Shown here: one piece after another, positions 47,901 through 60,381 of the stretch
How positions within the stretch are numbered: position 1 is the stretch's first letter
Layout: each line of letters begins with the position of its first letter
Source: Tachypleus tridentatus
Taxonomy: Eukaryota; Arthropoda; Merostomata; Xiphosura; Limulidae
NCBI RefSeq assembly: GCF_004210375.1
Contig: NC_134832.1
Location: 155,989,592 to 156,053,591, forward strand
DNA: 64,000 nucleotides
Direction: 5' to 3'
The notes under the pieces: generated by a model
Seen by the model: the letters and a program-made list of their open reading frames with translations, nothing else
Databases searched by the model: none
What the model was told of the DNA's origin: nothing
Program-made: the position numbers and the translations under genes

Positions 47901-48181
47901 TTTGTTTGTTTGTTTTGGAATTTCGCACAAAGCTACTCAAGGGCTATCTGTGCTAGCCGTCCCTAATTTAGCAGTGTAAGACTAGAGGGAAGGCAGCTAG
48001 TCATCACCACCCACCGCCAACTCTTGGGCTACTCTTTTACCAACGAAAAGTGGGATTGACCGTCACATTATAACGCCCCCACGGCTGAGAGGGCGAGCAT
48101 GTTTGGCGCGACTCGGGCGCGAACCCGCGACCCTCAGATTACGAAGCGCACGCCTTAACGCGTTAGACAATGCCAGGCCTA
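47901..48181 (-). mobile_element. tRNA-derived SINE, family A (reverse, full length)
   Basis: (TTTG)n tail, GGGCTATCTGTGCTAGCCGT, CACCCACCGCCAACTCTTGG and the tRNA-like head (GAACCCGCGACCCTCAGATT). TACAAAAG on both sides is the target duplication. Confidence 0.95.
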
Positions 48182-48287
48182 TTTTACAAAAGTGTCTATG
48201 GTTCTTCTACTTTCGTTTAGACAGTGACGAACCATGACGTCAATACACAGAATCCTCTTAAGAGTTCTGTATCTTAATCCACCTGTT

Positions 48288-48415
48288 TAGCCTCCCACTG
48301 GCACAGCTGTATGTCCGCAGACTCACACCGCTAGAAGCCGGGTTTCGATACCCGTAGTCAGCAGAGCACAGATACCCCATTGTGCAACGTTGTGCTTAAT
48401 TACAAACAAACAAAA
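48288..48415 (+). mobile_element. SINE family B (well preserved)
   Basis: GCCTCCCACTGGCACAGCTG head, GGGTTTCGATACCCG B box, AGCAGAGCACAGATACCCC, and a TACAAACAAACAAA tail. Confidence 0.85.
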
Positions 48416-49607
48416 ATATATAATCTGTATAGCTAATATACGAAATCCTGTTGCCTTCTCGTACAATTGTAAAAGGAGAAACAAGTTATAAAGAAAACAT
48501 ACAAGTCATTTGTTTACACGAATATCTGATTCTTCTAATGTCAAACAAAGAAACTTTACACGTACTGCCTCCAAAAAATCGATTCACAGAAACATATAGT
48601 CTTTGTGCAAAATGTATAACATGATACGCTTAGTCTACCTGGCTTACTATATACACGATTGAAAAATAAACCGAGTAGGTAATGGACCAGATGTTGAACA
48701 CGTCCCTGGTGAGGTTACACCTGGGAAGTTTTATTACAACAAGCACACTCCCACCTTGTTTCCCCACTTTTTGGTGCACTTATTCCTATATTATCATGTT
48801 ACTGGGTGTAATCCAAAACATAGTAAAGTTTGTAGTTGAATATACATTAATACTTTCATTTGAGTACATTTAAAAAAAAAAATATTGTTTGAGTTCTTAG
48901 GGTGCTGCACTGTTGACCAAGGATCCTTGTTTCGTGTTCTATTGCTGTAAAAATAACAATATCCGGGCTTTGAGATCGTGAACGTTCTACACAGGTAAAG
49001 GTCAACAACAATCGAGTAGGCCAAGAATTGATGCTGGTGACGGTGACTGGTTGCCCATGTTCTAGACTATAACATTAGGCTTAACGTAGATAAATCTGAA
49101 TAAACCAAAGATACCAAAAATAACTTTTTCAATAGCGTAGTTTCTTAAAGGGACTATATCTCCTGTTTTAATGAACACGGTTAACCATGTCTTTTTAAAG
49201 TCAACTTGAAATTTGCGTTACTTTACATATTGTTAAGTATCCTTTAGTCACGATTTATGAACGTTATAAGTACTTACTACTTTATATACTGCTGTTTATT
49301 GGGATTTGGAGGAAATATTCTATTTTTAATTTATATAATAATAATATTTAACATAAATATTTTAAGTTTATTATGCTGTAAATATTCATTTAGGTGATTA
49401 ATCATTATGACTGGAATGACATCTTAAAAAGGAATATGTGTTTTAATTATCATTTTCAGTGGTTCTATAGTGGAAATATATCTAATTCTAGCGTACTATA
49501 AATGGATTTAGTCAGTGAATAACACTTTTAGATAAGAGACATTGTGGTCTCGCGTACCAATATTTTTTCATGGTTTACAGTGGGATTGGGTAATATTCAA
49601 CCAACTA
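48416..49607. other. No gene recognised
   Basis: AT-rich. 48880-49100 may be a very old family-A SINE (GGTAAAGGTCAACAACAATC, then GGTGACGGTGACTGGTTGCC). Otherwise nothing. Confidence 0.45.
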
Positions 49608-51226
49608 CAGTTACGACAGAAAGTGTTTGTACCCTTGCGTCGTGTGTAGTCTTTTCATCATAACTTAAAAGTATCATGCTTAGGATAATGAAAGTATAGT
49701 ATATTATAAATATTATACTAACACACATCTACATAACTTTTTATATAAATTGAATGACAAATAAACTGTTAATAAACAAATAACCAAACATAGGAGGGGC
49801 AGAAAGTGTTCGTGCGTCTACTTTAAAGGTCAGTTGTGTAGCCTTTTAGGTGAATTACTTGGCGCAATCTCTCCTCATAGCCCTCTATGATCTTTTGACA
49901 GTACTCGACTGGTATTTTCTTTCATTCTTCTTTACAGAAGGCCTCGAACTCTTGCAAGTTTATCGGATGACGCTGATGAACCCTGGTCTTCAACTCATGC
50001 CAAACATTTTCAATTGGGTTGATATCGAGTGACTGCGATGGCCACTCCAGAACACTTATATGGTTCCTCTGCAACCAGGATTGCGCATATTTCGCTGTGT
50101 GCTTAGGGTCATTGTTGTGCTGGAAGATCCAACGACACCCAAGCCGCAAGTTCCGAGCTATATTCTTGATATAAGTGCCTAATATATCAACGTACTCTTC
50201 TTTTTCATGGTTCCGTTGACGCGGTGAAGGCTGCCTACACCAGAAGAACTGAAGGAACCCCATAACATGATCGAGCCATCTACGTGTTCAACTGTAGGGA
50301 CGGTGTGCTTTGGAAGATTTCGTTCCCCCTTCATACGGAATATATAGCGAACATCATTGTGGCCGAAAAGCTCGATTTTAGTCTCGTCTGATCAAAGAAC
50401 ACTCTTCCAATAGGTAAAGGGTTTATCTATATGCTTTTTTGCATACCTCAATCGTGCTTCTAAATGAACAGGCTTTAAATATGGAGTTCTACGAGGACGG
50501 CATGCTTTGAACCCAGAAGAGCGTAACACGTTCGTAACTGTAGGAGTGCTTACTTCAACCACAGTTTCTCTTACCAGATTCTGCATGTCATTACGTGTTA
50601 AACGATGGTTCCTACTAACTTCTCTGAGAACCTTCCTCTTGGTTCTCTCTGGAATTTTGGTGGGGCGTCCGGAAAAAGTGAGGTTAGCAGTTAATCCTGT
50701 AAGCTTAAACTTGGCAATTATGCTTTGAACAGTAGATTTCGGCACATTAAGTTGTGTAGCAATACCGGAAAGAGACACACGAGACTTGTATTTTACAATA
50801 ACTCGGTTTTTTAAATCACTGGACAGTTGTTTCCTGTTCGCCATGATGACCAAGCAGATAATGACGAAGACGGTGCTTAATTGCTAGAAGTGAATGTTTT
50901 GCTGGCTAAATTCCAATAATTATGAACCCAGTATCTAGTTCTGGAATGGTATAATGTAGTTTGTTCGCCAAACTATACAAAATTTTACGGGAATATCAGT
51001 TTCTTCACACGTTTTGAACTGTACGAACACTTGCTCCTCCTATTTTTGGTTATTTGTTTATAAACAGTTTATTTGTCGTTTAATTTACATAAACATTTAT
51101 GTAGATGTGTATTAGTATAATATTTATAAAATACCGTACGTCCATTAGCCTAATCGTGATACTTTTTAAGTTATGGGCAAAAAACTACTCGGGACGCAGG
51201 GGTATGAACCCTTCGTGTCGTAACTG
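49608..51226 (-). mobile_element. Tc1-like transposon with long IR/DR inverted repeats
   Basis: The outer ends are CAGTTACGACAGAAAGTG on the left and, reversed, CAGTTACGACACGAAGGG on the right. About 210 bp of imperfect inverted repeat follows on each side. Each arm has an inner direct repeat (GCAGAAAGTGTTCGTGCG at 49799; reverse form near 51023). This is the IR/DR layout of Tc1 elements such as the Sleeping Beauty group. TA precedes the left end; the right TA has decayed. Confidence 0.88.
49823..50844 (-). pseudogene. Tc1-like transposase, nearly intact
   Basis: Starts MANRKQLSSDLKNRVIVKY, with paired helix-turn-helix domains (LNVPKSTVQSIIAKF; RNHRLTRNDMQNLV) and a GRPTKIPERTKRK GRPR-like linker. 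SDETKIELFG carries the first Asp, then DGSIMLWGSF, WIFQHNNDPKHTAKYAQSWL (second Asp) and WPSQSLDINPIENVWHELK (third acid), ending RQVIHLKGYTTDL. I count three lesions: a TGA where Trp is usual just before SDETK, a one-base deletion in an A-rich run near 50210, and a TGA after FCKEE. Few lesions suggest recent activity. About 340 codons is normal for the family. Confidence 0.9.
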
Positions 51227-51239
51227 TGGGTTACGAGAA

Positions 51240-53320
51240 TAATGTCGAAAAATGTGAAAATAGCGATACAATTTTCAGCAGTAGAGTAGTGAATCTACTG
51301 ATAATTTTCAGGCCAAAAGTGCCACTTGACAAATGTCTGAAAATTAAAAAACAAAACACTACTACATGATCCAGATGGATGTGGAATTCCATGTTTCTGT
51401 ATCGTCAAGATATAAAGCCTAAACTGTTCAGAAATAATTCAGGGTATATTATTTACGTGAAAAATAATATTTTTAAAACATCTTGCTAATAACCTAGCTG
51501 CAACTATTGGTGTGAATATTAGTTGTTAAATAAAAATATACACATAAACAAGAAATGGTTTCAATGGATGAGTTACTGCTAAAAAGTCACTGAATGTAAG
51601 AGATTGCCAGCCAAAAGGCTGAAATCAGCATCATATTTATAAAACTGGAGTGAACAGAGCTGGAGAAGGTTGTTGCGTATCTTTTTAAAGTTGAATCTAC
51701 ATTCAAACTGTTTGTCACCGGTCCAGGATATTTTGTTTCATGACAGACGGAAGAAGATTTTCACACTCATCATACAACATGTACAGTTAAGTATACCAGA
51801 GAAGCACCTCAAGTTCAGGATAAATGTCAGACAATGGTGTAATTAAAACTGATGGCAGTTTTACTGCTGACAGGTCACTTACATTCTTATTTTTCATATT
51901 AGTTCATTAGGAACAAGGCCTATTAGATAGGAATTCATCATACAACAAGTAGGTTGGTCCCAAACATGGGCTAAATGTGGTAAATGATAATTGGAAGAGA
52001 AAGGGCGATAAAACAATCGCCAAAATTCGTCATGTACAAAATTCCGTTATGGATGATATTAAGACTGGATGGAATTCTGTTGAAACCAGCTGTGGTTAAG
52101 TTAGGATTTTGAAGAAGGCGGATGTCCATCCTGTGATCCATGTGATAGATACAACAGAGAACTCTGTGAATGGATCTTTTTTATTATTGTAATCAGGAAT
52201 GCTATCAGCTTAAATCTTCTAGAGGTGAAACTTATCTGAGATAATTCTATGCCAATTTAACTCCAGGAACTGGAGAATATCAAATGGCAACCCAACAAGT
52301 TGGCTTAATTCTGAGAAGTAATTTCAAGATGAATAAAACAATATTTCATGATCATACACTGATGAACTTATTAAAGACAACGTATAGTGCTATGCGCCTT
52401 GTATAAGCTTTCCCTCTTCTTTTATATTTTCAGAACTAATTAATTTCCAAGGGCTGACTACTTGTGATTTCTAAACACGCATAGCTTGCTAATTTCCACG
52501 AATATTTCGCATACTGTGTATTCAGCTGTGAGGCTTGTAAATGAAAGATTACATGTTACGGATGATGTAACTCTATCACTGTCTGACTCACAATGACCCA
52601 GATACCTCTCTCACCGAGTTAAACTTGTATTTATACCTTACGATTGTCTATTTTTATTTGAAAAGTTGGTTTTAATTATCTTTCAAGGTAAAGCGATACT
52701 CTTTCTTGTAGAGAGTTTCATCACTACATGTCAAATATTAACCACTTGTTGGTAACTATTATTAGTAGTAGCTAAGCAACAAGAAATAAATTAAAGATTA
52801 AATTAGTATTGTTTATATTTGGTAACATGTGAGAATTTATTAATTTGTTTAAATTAGAATTGAGTTTGTGCAATTAGAATCATGTATAACTGTGGCACTG
52901 ACTTTGGTTAATAGAAGCTTTGTTGGTACATTCATCTGAAGTTTGGCTCAAAGAGTGTAACATGACCTTAGATATAAATTAATCTTTATCAAATTATTGA
53001 TAACTTGTGACAAGTAAATATTATTACTAAATAGATCTAAATACTTGTTATTGTCACTTATCATTTTAAAGACAAAATTAATTTTGTGAGAACTTTATCA
53101 TTAAATAAACAGTGTTGTCAGTAGGCCCACTTGAAGTTTCTTTATCTGACATTTAGTAATTATTCTCATACTACAGTGGTTAATAGCAGGATAAATGTTA
53201 ATCACTTAAAGTTTGTTAGGTGAGATTGGTGCAAGGAATTCAGGACTAACGCTTACATTTAAATAAGTTCTACAATTTATATGTAGGGTTTGTAGATTGG
53301 AGGCCATTTTGGAAGGGAAC
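51240..53320. other. No gene recognised
   Basis: AT-rich, no convincing exon, array or transposon. It may hold old retroelement sequence that I cannot identify. Confidence 0.5.
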
Positions 53321-53329
53321 TTGAACTTC

Positions 53330-53478
53330 TGCACATGAAAGTTACATAGGATAGTGATAACTTGCGCTTTCCCATGTGAAGGTTACATAGGATGGTGATA
53401 ATTTGAGCTTTCTTGTGTGAAAGTTACATGGAATAGTGATAACTTGAATTTTCCCATGTGAAGGTTACATAAGGTAGT
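53330..53478. repeat. about 45-bp tandem repeat, 3-4 units
   Basis: GAAAGTTACATAGGATAGTG and AACTTGCGCTTTCCCATGTG-type units repeat with modest divergence. Confidence 0.88.
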
Positions 53479-54692
53479 GGAAGCTGTAATAATAGGCATA
53501 GCAGTGGTAGATGCAATTATGAAGAGCAGACTGTGGTATTTCAGCCTTTGTTTTGTGTGGATGATAAACTTGAGGTTCAAATAGAAGAATATTACTGTTA
53601 AAAATATTATTTAAAATGTGTTAATGTATGTGATAATCTATGGGATACATAGAGAAAAAAAAAAAGAATTCGATTATTCTATCATGAAGTGGGTTGAAGG
53701 ATATACTTGACAGAGTTGTCAATTGTAAAGGGTGATATTAGTAGTGACAATAGTCTTTGTAATGCACCTAGGGGCTAATGGTACAGGGAAGGGCAGGACA
53801 TAGGTGTTAACTGCTTAGTACGAGGCATTCAAAGAAATGTGTTTAATTAATTAATTCTGTCATGAATGATGCTAAGATTTAACTGTGGGATAAAATTATA
53901 AGTCTGTCACTAGGACTGAATACTAGGCTTAGATTAATACGTAAGAAAGTACAGGTTGACTGATTGGATGCATGGGGTCAGTTTAATGAAAAATGGGAAC
54001 ATAAAGGTATGGATAGTTTACATTCAAATAGGTGAGAGGCTCACTTGTATACAAGGATTATTAATAATAAACCAGGACTAGAGTATAGTTAGAGCCTAAG
54101 TAATAAAGAAAAAATGGGAGATAGAGAGAGAGAGGTGTAGAGTGGAGATAAGGTACGAAGGCAGTTCATATGATGAGTAAGCTAAAGTGTTCTTATTGTG
54201 GTACTACAAATGTGAGAGATAAATGGATGACGTTAAGGCAGTGGTTGGAATACAGTTTATGTAATGGGAATAACTAAAACCTAGCCAATTGTAAATAGTT
54301 TTGATGGCAGAAATTTAGAAATACACGATTATAATTTGAATAAAAGAAAGAGGTGGTAACTTTATCTGTCAAGTGTGTTATAGCTTGTTCAAGTTGTTGA
54401 TGTCAAAGCTAATACCAATGATGTATCTATTTGGTTTCTGTTAGTAGTTATATAAATTTATAAGGATTTCACCTGGAATATGTTACTGAACACCCAATGG
54501 AACTAGTGAAATTTATGAGAAGAACTCATAATGAGATAATTCAACTGTTAATGAGTTTATAATTATAGGATATTTTAATTTTAGGCTGATAAATCGGGAA
54601 ACGTCTAAAAAGGTTATAATTTCATTGTATAGGCCACTGGTTATTTACTGATTTAGAGTACTATGTTCAGTTTTGGACTCCTTACCTTAGGA

Positions 54693-54971
54693 TTTCTTTG
54701 TTTTTTGGAATTTCGCACAAAGCTACTCGAGGGCTATCTGTGCTAGCCGTCCCTAATTTTGCAGTGTAAGACTAGAGAGAAGGCAGCTAGTCATCACCCC
54801 CACCGCCAATTCTTGGGCTACTCTTTTACCAACGAATAGTGAGATTTACCGTCACATTATAACGCCCCCACGGCTGAAATGGCGAGTATGTTTGGTGCAA
54901 CCGGGATTCGAACCTGCGACCCTCGGATTACGACTCAAACGCTTTAACACGCTTGGCCATGCCGGGCCTTC
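54693..54971 (-). mobile_element. tRNA-derived SINE, family A (reverse, full length, inside the LINE)
   Basis: TTTGGAATTTCGCACAAAGC through GGGATTCGAACCTGCGACCC to CTTGGCCATGCCGGGC. Target duplication ACCTTAGGA on both sides (54684 and 54974). Confidence 0.95.
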
Positions 54972-55117
54972 TAACCTTAGGAATGACATTGAATTGTTTT
55001 AAGAGAATCCGAGGAGAGCTACTAAAATGATATCTGGGGTAGAAATGTTATCATACTGTGAGTAGGTTAGGACCTCTGAACTTGTTTTCTCTTTGGAAAA
55101 GAATGGTTGGATGGGTT

Positions 55118-56413
55118 AGTTAGTTCACTTGGCATTTTATGGCGCAAAGCAACTACGCTATTTGCGCCAACTATCCGATAAAAAGTTAAAAGTATAGTTA
55201 AATTATTAAAATTCGTAAAAAGTAATCAAGATAAAACAAAAGAAAGTTTAATTTTTCAATTGAAACTTAAATAGCATAAATTCCAATTTTTAAATCTACT
55301 TTACAGCGGTAAGAGAGAAACTAAAGTTTTAATGGACTTTCTATAGCATAAGTTTAATCATCATAACTCGCCAGGATGACTAACGGGTAAGTTCAAACAG
55401 CGACGTCAGTCACCTGAAGTTGGGCTTTCAATTCCTGGTTTAGAATTATTTAACGTTAAGGCCATTTTCTAATTTCATATTGAACTAAATGTAATTTAGT
55501 TTGTAAAAAGGATTTTTTAAAAGGTTTAATTTATGAATTTAAAGCTTAAATAACGTTTAAAAGGTCGATGACCTTTAAAACCTAAAAACATTTGTAAGGT
55601 GGACAGTGTCACCATCACCAATGACACTTTCTAACGTTATGGATAAACCTTGGGCGAAAATGTATTTAAAATGGTGCAGTCGTTGAGAGTCGTAACGACG
55701 GCAAGACTGTAAAATGTGGCTTATTGTGACCTGAGTGTCACGCAGACAACACATTGGTGCATCAGTCCCAGATAAAAGAAAACGATGACTTAAAAAAACT
55801 GACCGACGTGTTGTCTAGTTAGGACAACTTCTTCTTTCTGATATTTAAGAAAACATCTGCCCTAAGTATTTCTCGGATAAAGAATGCACAATTAGAAATC
55901 GACGTACAGAATCTGACTGTGTTGGTGATTGCACAACAGTTGGCCATGGGTAGTCGTTTGACGATTTTTATTATTTTTTAATTCTTATTTATTTTTTCAT
56001 AAATGGGGATATTCGTAATAAAGAAACTACATTTCAGTGTCCATTGATCCCTACGAGGAGACACACTACAGTGTTAAACAAGGACACTGCAGCAATCCCA
56101 GGGTTTCGGGAGCACTATACCCAAACACCAGGATGAGATACAGTATCCACAACATCCGTTGAGAACATCCCAGGTGGACCCTGTCTACTGACCCTAGGGG
56201 CGCCACTCTAAGGCCGCCCGTCTACAGGAATTCAAGGCCAAAATGGTGTGTTAGGGTTGGACCCTCAACCACCAGGATCCTCACCTCCCCTTCACGATTC
56301 CCCACGCAGACAAACACCTGTGTGGATGTTTAGATCCTAGAGGAGGTAAACTGACAAAACAGAACCTTCTTTGGGAGGTCCCCTTATCATGTAGAGGAAT
56401 CCAGACCGAGGGG
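55118..56413 (-). mobile_element. Unclassified 1.3-kb retroposed element with 13-bp target duplication
   Basis: A perfect duplication GGTTGGATGGGTT (55105-55117 and 56414-56426) brackets 1296 bp, and the LINE reading continues across it. On the minus strand it ends GAACTAACTAAC, a short tail-like repeat, suggesting retroposition in that direction. The right half has clearly higher GC than the surroundings. No ORF is evident, so it is probably a 5'-truncated or non-autonomous retroelement. Confidence 0.75.
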
Positions 56414-56690
56414 GGTTGGATGGGTTCTGATTGAAGATTGTTAAAGGAAATAATAGTGCTGATACATCATCCTTTATTTTCATATTTAATATTAAGAAAG
56501 GTAAGACTACAATGAAACAAATATAAATTTTGACAGGGAAAGAGCTATTTTCAGCTAAGACAGCTTCCTTTTTTCTAATAGGGTGGTTGACTTCTGCAAC
56601 AGGTTGTTTTCAGATGTGGTAGATATACTTAATGTAAGGAAGTTTAAGGAAAAGCTGAATATGTGTGTTTAATGATAAAAGTTGGCTTTG

Positions 56691-57400
56691 AATATTTTTT
56701 ATCAAATGTTTACTTAAATTTGGTAGGTAGGACAATCTAGATGGAACAAAAGGTCCCATGTTGTTATTTAATGTCATGTTATTAAAGTACCCTAATTTAC
56801 TTTCTATTGCATATATTAACTTCATATTCAATGCCTGACAAATGATTTTATATATATAATATAAAGTAAGTTATTTTTCTGTACCACACTGTTCAATGTA
56901 AGTTCATTACCATAAATGATCACTCTTATGAGCATCTGATGCTTAAAGGGTAATATTTCACCAAATATTGGACATTAATATATTCCTATTAAATGATGTA
57001 GAGGTGCTACGTTTGTGTAATAGATTAATTTGGAATAATTGTATTCGTCTTTTACTTTTACTAGAATAGAGCATAGCGAATGTTTTTGGCTACTGAATAT
57101 TGAATGCTCTGCTAACCACACCTTCTAGCTGGTTTCTTATTCTTCACCGACTTTTGTCTGACTTGCCTTCTTAATCGTGAAAATACACAACTGTATTCAT
57201 TATGACCACAGTATGTTTCGCTGCTCAGCTGTAGGTTGTTAAACTAGTAGAGACATCTGTTCTGTGTAAAAATTGATTCATAGGTATCACTAATATCAGT
57301 TAATACCCATAGCAACTTAATATAATACTGATTCTGTCTGTAGAGATACTGGCCAAGATTTATAAAAGTATTATCTTTGTATGGAGAGCCTGCCAGAGCC
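56691..57400. other. No gene recognised
   Basis: AT-rich, with no feature I can support. Confidence 0.5.
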
Positions 57401-57600
57401 TAGTGTTCGACTTGCAAACTGTTCCATCACGAACATCCTCATCCTTTAACCAAAGTTCAGCTTGTTAATAACATAATAGTCCAGGAGATGGCGATGGGTG
57501 GTGTTGACTAGCTGCCCTCTCCCTAGTTTGTCATTGCTAAATAAGGAAAAGCTAGCTTAAATAATCCTGCTGTAGCGTTATGCAAAAGTCCAAATAAACC
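57400..57600 (+). mobile_element. SINE family A (old, partial)
   Basis: GGCGATGGGTGGTGTTGACT, then GCTGCCCTCTCCCTAG and AAATAAGGAAAAGCTAGC match the body at low identity. The head is not clear. Confidence 0.6.
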
Positions 57601-57636
57601 AAACTGTTTGTACAGAAACTGGAATTAGTTCTGACA

Positions 57637-57890
57637 CGTTCTAAGAAATATCAGATACCACCAACCAATAATCATTAAGAAACAGTAATAACAATGATAT
57701 GTTCTTAGAAATATCAGACAATCATTTTTCAATAGCAGTAATAACAATGGTATGTTCTTAGAAATATCAGACATCATTGTGAAATAGTTATAACACTGGC
57801 ATATTCTAAGAAATAACAAAGATCATCTACCAAATAACGTTCAGAAACAGTAATAATATTGTCCTGTTCTTAGAAATAAGACACCCACAA
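57637..57890. repeat. about 65-bp tandem repeat, 4 units
   Basis: GTTCTTAGAAATATCAGACA and CAGTAATAACAATGGTAT recur in diverged units. Confidence 0.8.
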
Positions 57891-58429
57891 CAAATCATCC
57901 TTCAACACTGTTTATTTTCTCAAAACCGCTACAGTCATGAAATGAGTACTATAGATTCTTTAACAATAAAAGTATTAACGATATTAGTAATTTCCCTTGT
58001 TTATAAAATTAAACTTAATTTTAAACATTCATACACAGTAAGCCACTTATTTCGAGCTTATTACAAAAAACAAGTCAAAAGCTTGATTAAAAAAAAACTA
58101 ATATTTTATTAAACCAAAAATTTATAATTTTACTAACCCTAACCACTGTAAAAGTATGGAATTCACGTGCATTGTTCAAAACAGAACGATTGAATAGAAA
58201 TATATGGCGACTAATTCGTGTTTCCTCCGTTACACAGAACGATTGAATTAAAGCAAAATAGGTTTTATGTCAAACATAGCGAGGGAAATTCATAGCCAGA
58301 TTATTCACTAATCTAGAAAAAATCAACCCTTGTTTATATTCTTTACTTTATGCCTTCTCCACAAAAGGTTTAAAACATATTTTTACTGAAACATTTCTCT
58401 ACAGTCAAACGTTCGAATTCCTGTTACCG

Positions 58430-58622
58430 AACATGTTCGCCCTTTCAGCTGTGGGAGGGTTATAACATCAATCCCACTTATTGGCTAGAAAACAAGAGTA
58501 GTCCAAGAGTTGGCGATGGGTGGTGTTGAGCAGTTGCCTTTTCCTTAGTCTATTGCTGTTAAAATAGGAGCGGTTAGCGCAGATGGTCTTCTTGTAGCTT
58601 TGAGTGAAATTTATAACAAACC
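58430..58622 (+). mobile_element. SINE family A (5'-truncated)
   Basis: GAACATGTTCGCCCTTTCAG, GTCCAAGAGTTGGCGATGGG and TGTAGCTTTGAGTGAAATTT. The head is absent. Confidence 0.75.
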
Positions 58623-59640
58623 AAAACAGTCAATTTGTTGTCATTAAAATATTTATAATTTATCAAATTTATTGCGACTCAGTTGCATTACTTTCATGAA
58701 CTTTAAGTGATTTTATTACCTTGTAATATTTTACTATTCTTTGATTAAGCCTTCCTTTAGAGAATCCATGTGTAAATTTCGATCGGCTTTGATGTATTAA
58801 TTTTTACACAGGTGAGTCCTGTAATGGGTTGATCATTTATAAAGACTGTTTGTTGGGCGGGTTTGAAGGTCCATATTTAATCAATATTGCATCGGTACAA
58901 CGAACGTAACATTATGACATCATTATAAAATTATATAATTGTGCGGTGCAGTAGCGCGGCTTTATTTGTCATCATTTTGATAAAATGTTTAGAAAATACT
59001 GCCTTTATATTTTTGTGTCTTCCTTGGGATTAGTACGTTGTGGTCATGAGGTTCTGTATTAAACAAAAGCGCTGATTGGATGTTCCATGGTCTTTGATTC
59101 TACTTTTCGCCAGACGTTTTCTGAGAAGAAAAGTTAAAGTAAATGAATTTTGTAACCAGTGACGTAAGAAGCGGGGGAGGGGCTTGCTGTCTCTCAATCT
59201 GTCCCGATAGAAATGCATCAAATTTAGGAAAACTACTCAGGAAAAGCGAGAGAATTCATACACGTTAATTAAAACCCAAAAAGCTTCTAGGGCGCTAAGG
59301 CAAGCTCTACATCCTGACTCTGTGAAATAAACCTAGTCCTTCCCACAACTGTAAATTGCCTCTTACACCCTTAGTAGTGGTTATTATTACACAGCAAGCA
59401 ATAATAATTATTTTAGTCTATAAGCAAATAAATATGAAACTTTCTAATAAAATACAAAAATTTAAAAATAACGAGTTTAAGTTGTAACTCAGAAGTTTAG
59501 TGTTGGAAAGAAATTTTAGTCACAGTTGCGAAGTTCCAAGACAGGAGAAATTTCCTCAAACATTGTTTTCTTATCGTTTTCATTTCAAAAATAAAACGAA
59601 GCACACAATTCTTCAAATCAATAGCAGCTACGTTGAGATG

Positions 59641-59799
59641 TTAAGGCCTCGTAGTCACGGTATTGACCGTTCGTAACGAAGCGAGTGTAATTATGTCAGC
59701 TTGAGACCCTTCTTCGGGTGTTTTCGGAGCAGGTCGGGTGGATCCCCGACAATGGACTATTTGCTTTACCTCTTGTATCAGCTCAGTACACAGGGGTTC
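59641..59799 (-). CDS. Probable terminal exon of an unidentified minus-strand gene
   Basis: On the minus strand, acceptor GTGTTTTCCAG is followed by a 52-codon open frame ending TAA. It begins EPLCTELIQEVKQIVHCRGS and continues TRPAPKTPEEGSQADIITLA. GC content and varied codon use stand out from the AT-rich surroundings, and the residues look like a soluble, partly charged tail. Phase 0 at the acceptor is assumed. I do not recognise the protein. Upstream exons would lie at higher coordinates; none was found up to 64000. Confidence 0.5.
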   Translation of the reverse strand, partial: EPLCTELIQEVKQIVHCRGSTRPAPKTPEEGSQADIITLASLRTVNTVTTRP

Positions 59800-60109
59800 C
59801 TGGAAAACACATTATTCCAATAAGGAAGTTTTGGAATGAACAAATTATAAAATAATAAGAACTTTACAGATTTAATGCTAGAAAATCATAAGGATGAAAA
59901 GAAAACTATGACTTTGTCATGACGTAATGTGTTGTTTATTTACTAGTAGTATTCTTTCCGTGAAAACTTCGAATTCAAAATATTTAATCAAAAAACGACC
60001 CCATAAATTTGTTAAATAAGGACATTTTATAGAAGAATTTACAATTTTCAATAAAACTTTATTACGTAACGTACTCTTATTTGCATTTTTCTTTTTCTTT
60101 TTTTTCAAA

Positions 60110-60381
60110 GGCCTGGCATGGCCATGCGCGTAAGGCGTGCGACTCATAATCCGAGGGTCGCGGGTTCGCGCCCGCCAAACATGCTCACCCTTTCAGCCGT
60201 GGGGGCGTTATAATGTGACGGTCAATCCCACTATTCGTTGGTAAAAGAGTAACCCAAGAGTTGGCGGTGGGTGGCGATGACTAGCTGCCTTCCCTCTAGT
60301 CTTACACTGCTAAATTAGGGACGGCTAGCACAGATAGCCCTCGAGTAGCTTTGTGCGAAATTCCAAAACGAACAAACAAAT
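60110..60381 (+). mobile_element. tRNA-derived SINE, family A (near full length)
   Basis: GGCCTGGCATGGCCATGCGC head, CTCATAATCCGAGGGTCGCG, body AACCCAAGAGTTGGCGGTGG, tail CGAACAAACAAA. T-rich flanks with TTTTTTCAA on both sides look like the target duplication. Confidence 0.95.

Larger units (their letters stand above)
54360..56690 (+). mobile_element. Non-LTR retrotransposon (CR1/L2-like LINE) fossil, twice interrupted
   Basis: Across frames the + strand shows IIGYFNFRLINRET (54560), like the endonuclease GDFN...I.WE motif. The RT C-terminal landmark LEYYVQFWTPYLR, RNDIELF, RRATKMISG and FSLEK follow (54640-55100). After an insertion come NRVVDFCNRLFSDVVDILNV and RKFKEKLN (56580-56660), the LINE tail. 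Most of the RT between these is deleted. A family-A SINE (54693-54971) and a 1.3-kb insertion (55118-56413) interrupt it. Confidence 0.75.

Noticed and set aside
59030-59221. Minus-strand ORF with an acceptor-like CTTTTCTTCTCAG inside
   Set aside because: A reading NVWRKVESKTMEHPISAFV is possible, but it has no conserved feature and no upstream exon.
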